Part shown: piece after piece, positions 16,644-24,755 of the stretch
How positions within the stretch are numbered: position 1 is the first letter of the stretch
Layout of the letters: each line of letters begins with the position of its first letter
Assembly (NCBI GenBank): GCA_016703265.1
Contig: JADJCK010000001.1
Location: 62,001-126,000, forward strand
Length of the DNA: 64,000 bases
Source of the DNA: a bacterium
Lineage (GTDB): Bacteria; Krumholzibacteriota; Krumholzibacteriia; LZORAL124-64-63
Direction of reading: 5' to 3'
Made by a program: the position numbers and the translations under genes
Notes under the pieces: model-generated
Told to the model about the DNA's origin: nothing
What the model saw: the letters and a program-made list of their open reading frames with translations, nothing else
The model's database searches: none

Positions 16644-18176
16644 TTGAGCGATCGCGACGAGACCAAGCCCGCCGAAGGGGCGGAACAGCCGGCGGAGGGA
16701 ACCGCGGCCTACCACCACCTGATCGAGGGGCGTCTCGAGAAGATGCGCGAGCTGGGACGCTCGGTCGATCTCTACCCGTACGCCTACGAACGCACGCACA
16801 CAAGCGCGCAGGTGCGCGAGCAGGAAGCTGCTCTCACGGAAGCCGGCGCCGTGGTGCGCGTGCCCGGCCGCATCATGACCAAGCGCGGCACGGGCAAGAC
16901 CATCTTCGCCCCGGTGCAGGACGAGTGGGGCCGTATCCAGGCGTATTTCAAGCTGGATGTACTCGGTGAGGAGCGCTTCCAGCGCATCCTGAAGCTGATC
17001 GACATCGGCGACTGGATCGGCGTCGAGGGCACGCTGTTCCGCACACGTACGGGCGAACTGACGATCCAGGTGACGGACTTCACCTTCCTGGCCAAGGCGG
17101 TGCGGCCGCTGCCGGAGAAGTACCACGACCTGAGCCTCGAGCTGAAGAGTCGCCGTCGGCACCTCGACCTCGTGATGAACCAGGAAAGCCGCGACCGCTT
17201 CAAGAAGCGCAGCGCGATCATCGCCGAGATCCGCGCCTTCTTTGCCGGCGAGGAGTTCCTGGAAGTCGAGACCCCCGTCCTGCAGCCGCTGTACGGCGGC
17301 GCCACGGCACGCCCGTTCACGACGCATCACAACGCGCTGGATACCACGCTGTACTTGCGCATCGCCGACGAGCTCTACCTCAAGCGCCTGATCGTGGGCG
17401 GCCTCGAGCGCGTCTACGAAATCGCCAAGGACTTCCGCAACGAGGGCATGGACCGCACGCACAACCCCGAGTTCACCATGCTCGAGTGCTATGCGGCGTG
17501 GTGGGACTACCATCACATGATGGACCTGACCGAGCGCCTGCTGCGGCGCCTGGCCCTGCGTTTCGGCAACGAGGGCGTGTTGGCCTACGGCGGGCACGAG
17601 CTCGACTTCAACCGCCCGTTCAGGCGCCTGCGCTTCATGGACGCCCTGGCCGAGCAGACGGGGACCGACCTGATGGCGCTCGATGACGCGCAGGTGATCG
17701 AGGTGGCTCGGCGGCACGGCATCGAGCCGCGCAAGGGCATGGGCCGCGACAAGATCCTCGACGCCCTGTTCGGCGAGCTGGTGGAACCCGGGCTCGTGCA
17801 GCCGACCTTCGTCATGGACCACCCCAAGGAACTGTCACCGTTGGCCAAGGCGCACCGGAAGACGCCCGGCCTGGTCGAGCGGTTCGAGCTCTTCTGCGCC
17901 GGCTTCGAGGTTGCCAACAGCTTTTCCGAGCTGAACGACCCGTTCGAGCAGCGGCGGCGGTTCGAGGCGCAGAAGGCGCTGGCCGACGCCGGCGACGAGG
18001 AAGCCCAGCAGCTGGACGAGGAATTCCTGCAGGCCATGGAGCAGGGCATGCCGCCCACCGGCGGCATGGGCATGGGCGTCGATCGCCTGGTAATGCTCCT
18101 GGCCGACACGAACAACATCCGCGACGTGCTCCTCTTCCCCGCCATGCGCCCCGAGCGGGCGGGCGGCGAAGGCTAG
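16644..18176 (+). CDS. lysS: Lysyl-tRNA synthetase, class II
   Basis: 510-aa class IIb synthetase that charges tRNA-Lys. The N-terminal OB anticodon-binding domain spans about residues 70-180 (VRVPGRIMTKRGTGKTIFAPVQD). The catalytic core has motif 2 FRNEGMDRTHNPEFTMLE and motif 3 GGMGMGVDRLVMLL near the C-terminus; EVANSFSELNDPFEQ contains substrate contacts. The TTG start at 16644 follows GGAGGAA and places the N-terminus just before the conserved helix; an acidic 25-residue tail precedes it. The stop directly abuts the ATG of the LolC/E permease, as seen in several Deltaproteobacteria-like gene orders. Confidence 0.95.
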   Translation: MSDRDETKPAEGAEQPAEGTAAYHHLIEGRLEKMRELGRSVDLYPYAYERTHTSAQVREQEAALTEAGAVVRVPGRIMTKRGTGKTIFAPVQDEWGRIQAYFKLDVLGEERFQRILKLIDIGDWIGVEGTLFRTRTGELTIQVTDFTFLAKAVRPLPEKYHDLSLELKSRRRHLDLVMNQESRDRFKKRSAIIAEIRAFFAGEEFLEVETPVLQPLYGGATARPFTTHHNALDTTLYLRIADELYLKRLIVGGLERVYEIAKDFRNEGMDRTHNPEFTMLECYAAWWDYHHMMDLTERLLRRLALRFGNEGVLAYGGHELDFNRPFRRLRFMDALAEQTGTDLMALDDAQVIEVARRHGIEPRKGMGRDKILDALFGELVEPGLVQPTFVMDHPKELSPLAKAHRKTPGLVERFELFCAGFEVANSFSELNDPFEQRRRFEAQKALADAGDEEAQQLDEEFLQAMEQGMPPTGGMGMGVDRLVMLLADTNNIRDVLLFPAMRPERAGGEG

Positions 18177-19421
18177 ATGCGCTTCGCCACCTACATCGCG
18201 CAGCGCTACCTGCGCAGCCGCCGGCACAGCCGGTTCCTCAGCCGTGGCAGTGTCACCGCCATCGTCGGCATCGCGATCGGCGTGGCGGTGCTGAACATCA
18301 CCCTGGCGGTGATGAACGGCTTCCACTCCGAGATGCGCCGTACCTTCGTCGAGAACATGCCGATGATCTCGATCATCACCAGCCGCCCGGAGGGCTTCGG
18401 CCCGCTCGGGGCGGTGATGGACAGCGTGGCTGCCGTGCCCGAAGTGGTGGGCGTGGCCCCGTTCATCCGGCAGGAGGTGCTGGTCTCGTCGCCGCGGACG
18501 GTGGGGCCGCCGCGGCCGCAGGCGGCCGTGGTCTGGGGAGTCGAACCCGACCTGGTCGACACGGTGCAACCGTTGAGCACCTACCTGCGCCCGGATCCCG
18601 CGATCCTCGCCGCACTGGACGGAGGCTCGGTACCGCGCGTGATCCTCGGCACCGAACTGGCCGCCAACGTCTACGCAGCCATCGGCGACACCGTGATCCT
18701 CACCTCGGTGAACGAGGAACTCGACCTTCAGGATATCCGCGCGGTCAGCGAGCGCTTTGTCGTAGTCGGGTTCTTCGAGACCGGCATGTACGAATTCGAC
18801 AGCCGCTTCGTCTACGGCGGCCGCGAGGCGATCGGCGCCTTCCTGGGTTATCCTGCCGATGGCGCCTCGCTGCTGGGCGTCAAGGTGGCCGACCTGATGC
18901 GCGCCGACCGCGTCGCCGGGGCGCTGGGCGACAAGCTCGGGCGCGATTTCTACGCCACCGACTGGATGGCCCTCAACCAGAACCTCTTCCAGTGGATCAA
19001 GCTGGAGAAGATCATCATGGTGCTGCTGCTGGGGATGATCATCCTCATTGCCGGCTTCAACATCATCGGCATCCTGACCATGATGGTCGGTGAACGGCGC
19101 CGCGAGATCGGCATCCTGCTGGCGATGGGCGCCCGGCGTGGCCAGGTGATGGGCATCTTCCTGCTCAACGGGCTGTGGCTCGGCGCCGTGGGTATCGTCT
19201 GCGGGAGCGCCGTGGGCCTGGCCGGCATCTGGTTCCTCGACGCCTACGGGGTGCGATTGCCGGGCGATGTCTATTTCGTGGACCGCATCCCGGTGCTCCT
19301 GCAGTGGACGGATTTCGTGCTGATCGCGGGAGTGAGCCTGGTGATGGCGCTGCTGGCCGGCATGTGGCCGAGCTGGGAAGCGTCGAACCTCGAGCCGATG
19401 GACATCATCCGCTACACCTGA
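18177..19421 (+). CDS. Lipoprotein-releasing ABC permease (LolC/LolE family)
   Basis: 414-aa inner-membrane permease of the MacB/FtsX fold that, with LolD, extracts lipoproteins for LolA. One N-terminal membrane helix (SVTAIVGIAIGVAVLNITLAV) is followed by a periplasmic domain of about 220 residues and three C-terminal helices (KIIMVLLLGMIILIAGFNIIGILTM, the segment near 320, and the segment near 375). The coupling region ERRREIGILLAMGARRGQVMGIFL is typical. A single permease next to lolD suggests a homodimeric LolF-like system instead of LolC plus LolE. Confidence 0.88.
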   Translation: MRFATYIAQRYLRSRRHSRFLSRGSVTAIVGIAIGVAVLNITLAVMNGFHSEMRRTFVENMPMISIITSRPEGFGPLGAVMDSVAAVPEVVGVAPFIRQEVLVSSPRTVGPPRPQAAVVWGVEPDLVDTVQPLSTYLRPDPAILAALDGGSVPRVILGTELAANVYAAIGDTVILTSVNEELDLQDIRAVSERFVVVGFFETGMYEFDSRFVYGGREAIGAFLGYPADGASLLGVKVADLMRADRVAGALGDKLGRDFYATDWMALNQNLFQWIKLEKIIMVLLLGMIILIAGFNIIGILTMMVGERRREIGILLAMGARRGQVMGIFLLNGLWLGAVGIVCGSAVGLAGIWFLDAYGVRLPGDVYFVDRIPVLLQWTDFVLIAGVSLVMALLAGMWPSWEASNLEPMDIIRYT

Positions 19422-19451
19422 CGCACCACGCGACGAAGGGCGCCCAAGGGC

Positions 19452-20144
19452 ATGTCCGTACTGCTGGAAGCCTGCAACCTGCACAAGTCGTTCCGCCGCG
19501 CCGAGAGCACGGTGGAGGTGTTGCGCGGCGTCGACTTCCGGCTCGAGCCGGGCGGCACGGCGGCGATCACCGGTCGCAGCGGCAGCGGCAAGAGCACGCT
19601 GCTGAACATCCTCGGCGGGCTCGACACGCCCACTTCCGGTCAGGTGCTGGTGGACGGCCAGCCGCTGGCCTCGGACCAGCGGCGCGCCCGCGAACTCTGG
19701 CGCGCGCGTGGCGTGGGCTTCGTCTTCCAGTTCCATTTCCTGTTGCCCGACTTCACCGCGCTGGAGAACCTGCTGGTGCCGGTGCGGAGCCTGGGCCCGG
19801 TCACGGATGCCGACCGCGGGCGCGCGCTTTCCTTCCTCGAGGCGATGGGTCTGGCTGACCGGGCCAACCACCTGCCCGGCGAGATGTCCGGCGGCGAGCA
19901 GCAGCGGGTGGCGGTGGCGCGCGCGTTCATGAACCGGCCACGCGTGGTCCTGGCGGACGAGCCGTTCGGGAACCTCGACGCCGAGATCGGGGCGCGCCTC
20001 GGCGACCTCCTGTTCTCGCTGCACCGGCAGGAGAACGTGGGCCTGGTGCTCGTCACGCACGACCAGGCGCTGGCAGCCCGGGCCTCCGCGCGCTGGCGGC
20101 TGGTGGAAGGGCGCCTGACGGCGACGGAGGGGGCAGTGGCATGA
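19452..20144 (+). CDS. lolD: Lipoprotein-releasing ABC ATPase
   Basis: 230-aa ABC ATPase with Walker A TGRSGSGKSTLLN (residues about 39-51), Q-loop FVFQFHFLLPDFTALEN, signature SGGEQQRVAVARAF and Walker B VVLADEPFGNLD. FQFHxLLPxFTxxEN is the LolD-type Q-loop context. It energises the permease encoded 30 bases upstream. The ATG is preceded by AAGGG; the end overlaps mcsA by four bases. Confidence 0.9.
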   Translation: MSVLLEACNLHKSFRRAESTVEVLRGVDFRLEPGGTAAITGRSGSGKSTLLNILGGLDTPTSGQVLVDGQPLASDQRRARELWRARGVGFVFQFHFLLPDFTALENLLVPVRSLGPVTDADRGRALSFLEAMGLADRANHLPGEMSGGEQQRVAVARAFMNRPRVVLADEPFGNLDAEIGARLGDLLFSLHRQENVGLVLVTHDQALAARASARWRLVEGRLTATEGAVA

Positions 20145-20644
20145 AGTGCCATCGTTGCGGACAACGCGAGGCCACGGTGCACTGGCTGGAGATTTCCGGC
20201 GAGACGCGGCACAGTGTCTGGTTGTGCGCCGACTGTGCGGCGCCCGGCGAGCGAGAGCCGGTGACGTCCCCGGGGCCGGAGCCCCTCGTTTCGTTCCTGG
20301 GCCGCGGTCTCGGCAGCGTGGGCGGCGTGCCGAGCGTCTGCGCGGTCTGCGGAACCACCATCGACGACGTGCGGCGCGACAATCGCCTGGGCTGCGGCGC
20401 CTGTTACACGTCGTTCAAGTCGACGCTGTTGCCCCTGCTGGCGCGGTTCCATCGGCACGTGTCTCATGTCGGCAAGGTGCCGGGCGGCGGCCGGCCCTCG
20501 TCGCGGCTCGCGGAGATCACGCGGCTGCGCCTGAGCCTGACCAAGGCCGTTGCTGCCGAGGAGTTCGAGCGGGCAGCATCGCTGCGCGACCGGCTGCGCG
20601 CCCTCGAGGACGGCACGGATTCCGATGCGCGGGCCGGCTCATGA
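20141..20644 (+). CDS. mcsA: McsA, zinc-binding activator of protein-arginine kinase
   Basis: 167-aa partner of McsB. Four CxxC pairs sit in the N-terminal half (Cys3/6, 29/32, 68/71, 86/89), giving two zinc ribbons. The C-terminus (about residues 120-158, RLRLSLTKAVAAEEFERAASLRDRLRALE) is a UVR motif, as also found in ClpC and UvrB. In Bacillus McsA binds and activates the arginine kinase McsB and helps deliver clients to ClpC. Here the gene overlaps lolD upstream and mcsB downstream (ATGA). Loss of co-transcription with ctsR is notable, since no CtsR-like regulator is present. Confidence 0.88.
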   Translation: MKCHRCGQREATVHWLEISGETRHSVWLCADCAAPGEREPVTSPGPEPLVSFLGRGLGSVGGVPSVCAVCGTTIDDVRRDNRLGCGACYTSFKSTLLPLLARFHRHVSHVGKVPGGGRPSSRLAEITRLRLSLTKAVAAEEFERAASLRDRLRALEDGTDSDARAGS

Positions 20645-21717
20645 GCGGCATCATGAACGAACTGGCCGGAATCGATGCAGTCTGGCTTGACGGCAGCGGA
20701 CCTCACGCCGACATCGTGATCGCCACTCGCGCGCGACTGTCCCGGAATCTGGCCGGGCTTCCCTTCCCGCACCGGGCCGGCGCAGCCGAACTGGCGACCA
20801 TCGCGTCCGACCTGGGGCGGCAGTTGCGTCGGTTGCCCGGCCTTGCCGACGGCTGGTCGATCGAAGTGGGCGCCTGCGAGCCCCGTTCGCGGCAACTGTT
20901 GCGCGAGAAGATGCTGGCCGGCCCCGACCTGCTGGCGAACCCGGAACACCGGGTTCTCGTGACGGCGCGCAATCTCTCCCAGGCCGGCCTGCTCAATGCC
21001 GAGGACCATCTGCAGATGTGCGCCTGGCGCTCGGGTTTCGACCCCGTCGCCGCGCTGGCCGACGTTATGGGGCTGGACGATGCGCTCGCCGGTTCCTTCG
21101 AGCCGGCGTTCAGCGAGGACTACGGGTACCTGACGGCCTCGCCGGGCAACGTGGGTACCGGGCTGCGCCTGACGGCCGTGCTGCACCTGCCGGCGCTGGT
21201 CATGGCCGACGAGATCGACAAGGTTCTCAATGCCCTGCGCCAGCTCGAATTCGGGGTCCGCGGACTGGCCGGGGAGGGCCGTACCGTGCGCGGCGCCCTG
21301 TTCCGGGTCGGGAACCTGACCACGCTGGGCCGCGACGAGGGCGAGATCACCGAGGACTTCGCCGCCCACGTGGGCAAGGTGATCAGCTACGAACGCGCCG
21401 CCCGCGAACTGCTGCTGGCCCGCGACCGCCGCGGCCTGGAGGACCTGGCCTGGCGCGGGCGCGCCGCGCTGGAGCACGCCCGCCTGATGACCGCCCAGGA
21501 AGCCTGGGACAGCCTGTCGCATGCGCGGCTGGGCACAGGGGTCGGCCTGGTTCCCGGAACCACAGACGGCCGGCCCCTCTGGGGGCTCTTCAACCGCCTC
21601 CTGGTGCGCCAGCAGGGCGCCCACCTGGAACTGACCTCCGGTCGGGTGCTCGACGGCCGCGGCAAATCGGCCGCCCGCGCCGACCTGCTGCGGGAACATT
21701 TTGCCGCCCCGTGCTGA
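20641..21717 (+). CDS. mcsB: Protein-arginine kinase McsB
   Basis: 358-aa phosphagen-kinase-fold enzyme that phosphorylates arginine side chains to mark proteins for ClpC-ClpP. Family features are IATRARLSRNLAGLPFP near residue 24-40 (nucleotide-binding basic cluster), EDHLQMCAWRSG in the middle, and GYLTASPGNVGTGLRLTAVLHLPAL, the conserved NxGTGxR phosphagen-kinase region. The start is ATG 20641 (ATGA overlap with mcsA). Size and motifs match B. subtilis McsB (363 aa). Confidence 0.92.
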   Translation: MSGIMNELAGIDAVWLDGSGPHADIVIATRARLSRNLAGLPFPHRAGAAELATIASDLGRQLRRLPGLADGWSIEVGACEPRSRQLLREKMLAGPDLLANPEHRVLVTARNLSQAGLLNAEDHLQMCAWRSGFDPVAALADVMGLDDALAGSFEPAFSEDYGYLTASPGNVGTGLRLTAVLHLPALVMADEIDKVLNALRQLEFGVRGLAGEGRTVRGALFRVGNLTTLGRDEGEITEDFAAHVGKVISYERAARELLLARDRRGLEDLAWRGRAALEHARLMTAQEAWDSLSHARLGTGVGLVPGTTDGRPLWGLFNRLLVRQQGAHLELTSGRVLDGRGKSAARADLLREHFAAPC

Positions 21718-21965
21718 AGCCGCGCCGGACGCCATGGCCCGGGACCTCCGCAAAGCCTTTAAAGTCAGGCCCTGAAACGGCGATGAACCCCTGACGGCAC
21801 TGAGCGACGCAGGGCCCGGAACTTGCCTGCACCCCGCTGCGGGTCAGCCGAGGCCGGTGTAGCGTCCACCCGGCAGGTCCAGTATATTCTGCAACAGCAT
21901 CCGGCCGCGCGGGTTCGCACCCCGCCGCGGACGGTATCCGGCAGCGGCGAACGGAGGCGCGCGGC

Positions 21966-24431
21966 ATGAACGACCGTTTTACCCAGCGAGTGCGCAAGGT
22001 CCTGTTCCTGGCCCGGGACGAAGCGGGCCGGCTCCAGCATGACTACATCGGGACCGAACATCTCCTGCTCGGCATCATCCGCGAGGGCGAAGGCGTGGCC
22101 GCCAACGTGCTGCGGCGCTTGAATCTCGAGTTCGACCGCATCCAGAAGGCCATCGAGGACTCGGTGACGGCGCCCATGGGGCCGGTCAGCATCGGCGAGG
22201 TGCCTTCACGCCCCGGGCGAAGAAGGTGCTCGAGCTGTCGATCGACGAGGCCCGCCTCCACAACCACAACTACGTGGGCACGGAACACCTGCTGCTGGCG
22301 CTGATCCGCGAGGGCGAGGGCGTGGCCGCACGCGTGCTCCGCGAACTCGGTGCCGACCACGAGACCGTCAAGCGCGAGATTATGAAGGCACTGGGCAGCG
22401 GCGAGACCGCCGGCCCGGCGGCCGCCGACGCCCGCAAGCGCAAGACCGCGCGCAAGAAGGAGAATTCCGTCCTCGAGCAGTTCGGTCGCAACATGACCGA
22501 CATGGCCCGCGAGGGGAAGCTCGACCCGACGATCGGTCGCGCGCGCGAGATCGACCGCTGCATCCAGATCCTGAGCCGCCGCAAGAAGAACAACCCCGTA
22601 CTTATCGGTGAACCCGGCGTGGGCAAGACCGCCATCGTCGAGGGGTTTGCCACGCGCATCGTCGAAGGGAACGTCCCGGCCCTGTTGCGGGACAAGGAAA
22701 TCGTCTCCCTGGATCTGGCCAGTGTGGTCGCGGGTACCAAGTACCGCGGGCAGTTCGAGGAGCGCCTCAAGCAGATCATGGCGGAGATCAAGGAAAACCC
22801 GGACGTGATCCTGTTCATCGACGAGCTTCACACGATCGTGGGGGCCGGCGGCGCCGAGGGCGCCATCGACGCCTCGAACATGCTGAAGCCGGCGCTGAGC
22901 CGCGGCCAGATCCAGTGCGTGGGCGCCACGACCATGGACGAGTACCGCAAGTTCATCGAGAAGGACGGCGCCCTCGAGCGGCGCTTTCCAGCCGGTGACG
23001 GTGAACCCGCCTTCCGAGGAGGAGGCCGTCCAGATCCTGTTCGGCCTGCGTGACAAGTACGAGGCGCACCACCGCGTGACCTTCGACGACGACGCCGTGC
23101 GGGCGGCCGTCTTCCTGTCGAACCGCTACATCTCGGGGCGCTTCCTGCCGGACAAGGCGATCGACGTGCTCGACGAGGCGGGCAGCCGTGCGCGCCTGAG
23201 CCAGGCCGTGGTGCCGCCCGACCTTCGCGAGATCGAGAAGCGCATCGAGGGTGTCATTTCCGAGAAGGAATCCTCGATCCAGGCGCAGGAATTCGAGCGG
23301 GCGGCAGCGTTCCGCGACGAGGAGAAGGAGCTCAAGAAGAAGCTCCAGGACCTCAAGCAGAACTGGACCGGCGACGGCGCCGAGACCACCGCCACGGTGG
23401 ACCAGCGGATGATCTGCCGGGTCATCGCCGACATCACCGGCATTCCGGTGTCGGAGGTCGAGGAAGAGGAGACCAACAAGCTGCTGCGGATGGAGGACGA
23501 GCTCGGGAAGTGGGTCATCGGCCAGGACGAGGCGGTGACCGCCGTCTCGAAGGCGATCCGCCGGAATCGCGCCGGACTGCGCGACCCGCGGCGTCCCATC
23601 GGTTCGTTCATCTTCCTCGGGCCCAGCGGCGTCGGCAAGACCGAGGTTGCGCGCCGGTTGACCGAGTTCCTGTTCGGCGACCAGACCTCGCTGATCCGCG
23701 TGGACATGTCCGAGTACATGGAAAAGCACTCCGTGAGCCGGCTGGTCGGTGCCCCTCCGGGGTACGTCGGCTACGACGAGGGCGGCATGCTGACCGAGAA
23801 GGTGCGCCGCAAGCCGTATTCGGTGATCCTGCTAGACGAGATCGAGAAGGCGCACCCGGATGTCTACAACATCCTGCTCCAGGTGCTCGACGACGGGCAG
23901 TTGACCGACAGCTTCGGGCGCATCGTCAGTTTCCGGAACGCCGTGGTCATCATGACCAGCAACGTGGGCAGCCGGAAGACGCACGGTGTGCGCGGCGTCG
24001 GCTTCGGCTCGGACGAGGACGCCCACAACAACCAGCGCGTGCAGGGAAACATCGACTCCGACCTGCGGAAGACGTTCAGCCCGGAGTTCCTCAACCGCAT
24101 CGACGAGATCATCACCTTCAAGGCGCTGGACCGCGAGGATATCTCGCGGATCGTGGACATCCTGCTGGCCGACGTCAGCCACCGCCTCCGCAACCTGGAG
24201 ATCGAGTTCGACTTCACGAAGGCCTGCAAGGACTTCCTCTGCGACGTCGGCTACGATCCCCAGATGGGCGCCCGGCCGCTGCGCCGCGCCATCCAGAAGC
24301 ACGTGGAGGACCCGCTCAGCGAGAAGCTGCTGAGGGGCGAGGTGGCCAGCAAGAGCCGCATGGTCATCGGCGTCCAGAGCGGCAAGCTTTCGTTCAAGGC
24401 CGAGCCGCGCGAAGAGGTGAAGACGGGCTGA
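21966..24431 (+). CDS. clpC: ATP-dependent chaperone ClpC, reading frame broken twice
   Basis: Clp/Hsp100 unfoldase that, with ClpP, degrades McsB-marked proteins. The order is two Clp_N repeats (IGTEHLLLGIIREGEG; VGTEHLLLALIREGEG), AAA-1 with GEPGVGKTA and ILFIDELHTIVGAGG, a UVR/M region, AAA-2 with GPSGVGKTE, and a VGF ClpP-docking tripeptide. The protein is complete but in three pieces: 21966-22204 in frame, about 22205-22984 after an apparent one-base loss at GAGGTGCCTTC (22199-22207), then to 24431 after an apparent extra T in GCTTTCC (22983-22989). Homology is uninterrupted at both joins (expected EVPFTPRAKKVLELS and ERRFQPVTVNPP). Sequencing error is likelier than inactivation. ATG 21966 follows a 248-base gap. 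Confidence 0.9.
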
Positions 24432-24474
24432 TCGCCTGCGATCAACGGCAGCCAGGGCTGCCGCGAACGGTCCG

Positions 24475-24512
24475 GGCGGCGGCGCTCCCGAACGGGGCGC
24501 CGCCGCCGTTTT
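24475..24512 (+). terminator. Strong intrinsic terminator after clpC
   Basis: A 12-base GC-rich stem (GGCGGCGGCGCT paired with GGCGCCGCCGCC) with a 9-base loop is followed by GTTTTG, 43 bases after the clpC stop. It ends the long upstream transcript. The remaining gap to bamA holds only the promoter candidate at 24700. Confidence 0.8.
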
Positions 24513-24699
24513 GCCCCCGGACGCGATTTGGGCTTTGGGCCACGCCCGGCGTCCCCTATCTTGGGCGTCCATTGCGCGGGAACTTGCACCGGCGCCGCGG
24601 GTTGTAGCCGCTCTGGCGCATGGTCGGGAAACCCTGGTCCCGGACGGAGCCGCGCCACGCCGCCGAGCCGCTTTCCGGCCCGCCGCGCGTGCTTGCACA

Positions 24700-24728
24700 T
24701 TGTGGACCGCGGCGCACGGTGCTAGACT
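24700..24728 (+). promoter_or_regulatory. Candidate promoter for the bamA-lpx operon
   Basis: TTGTGG and TAGACT are separated by 17 bases, leaving about 20 bases of leader before bamA. It is the only plausible pair in the 324-base gap between clpC and bamA. The match is moderate (-10 at 4 of 6). Confidence 0.4.
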
Positions 24729-24755
24729 GCCGCCGCCGAATCCGCCAACCCGACG

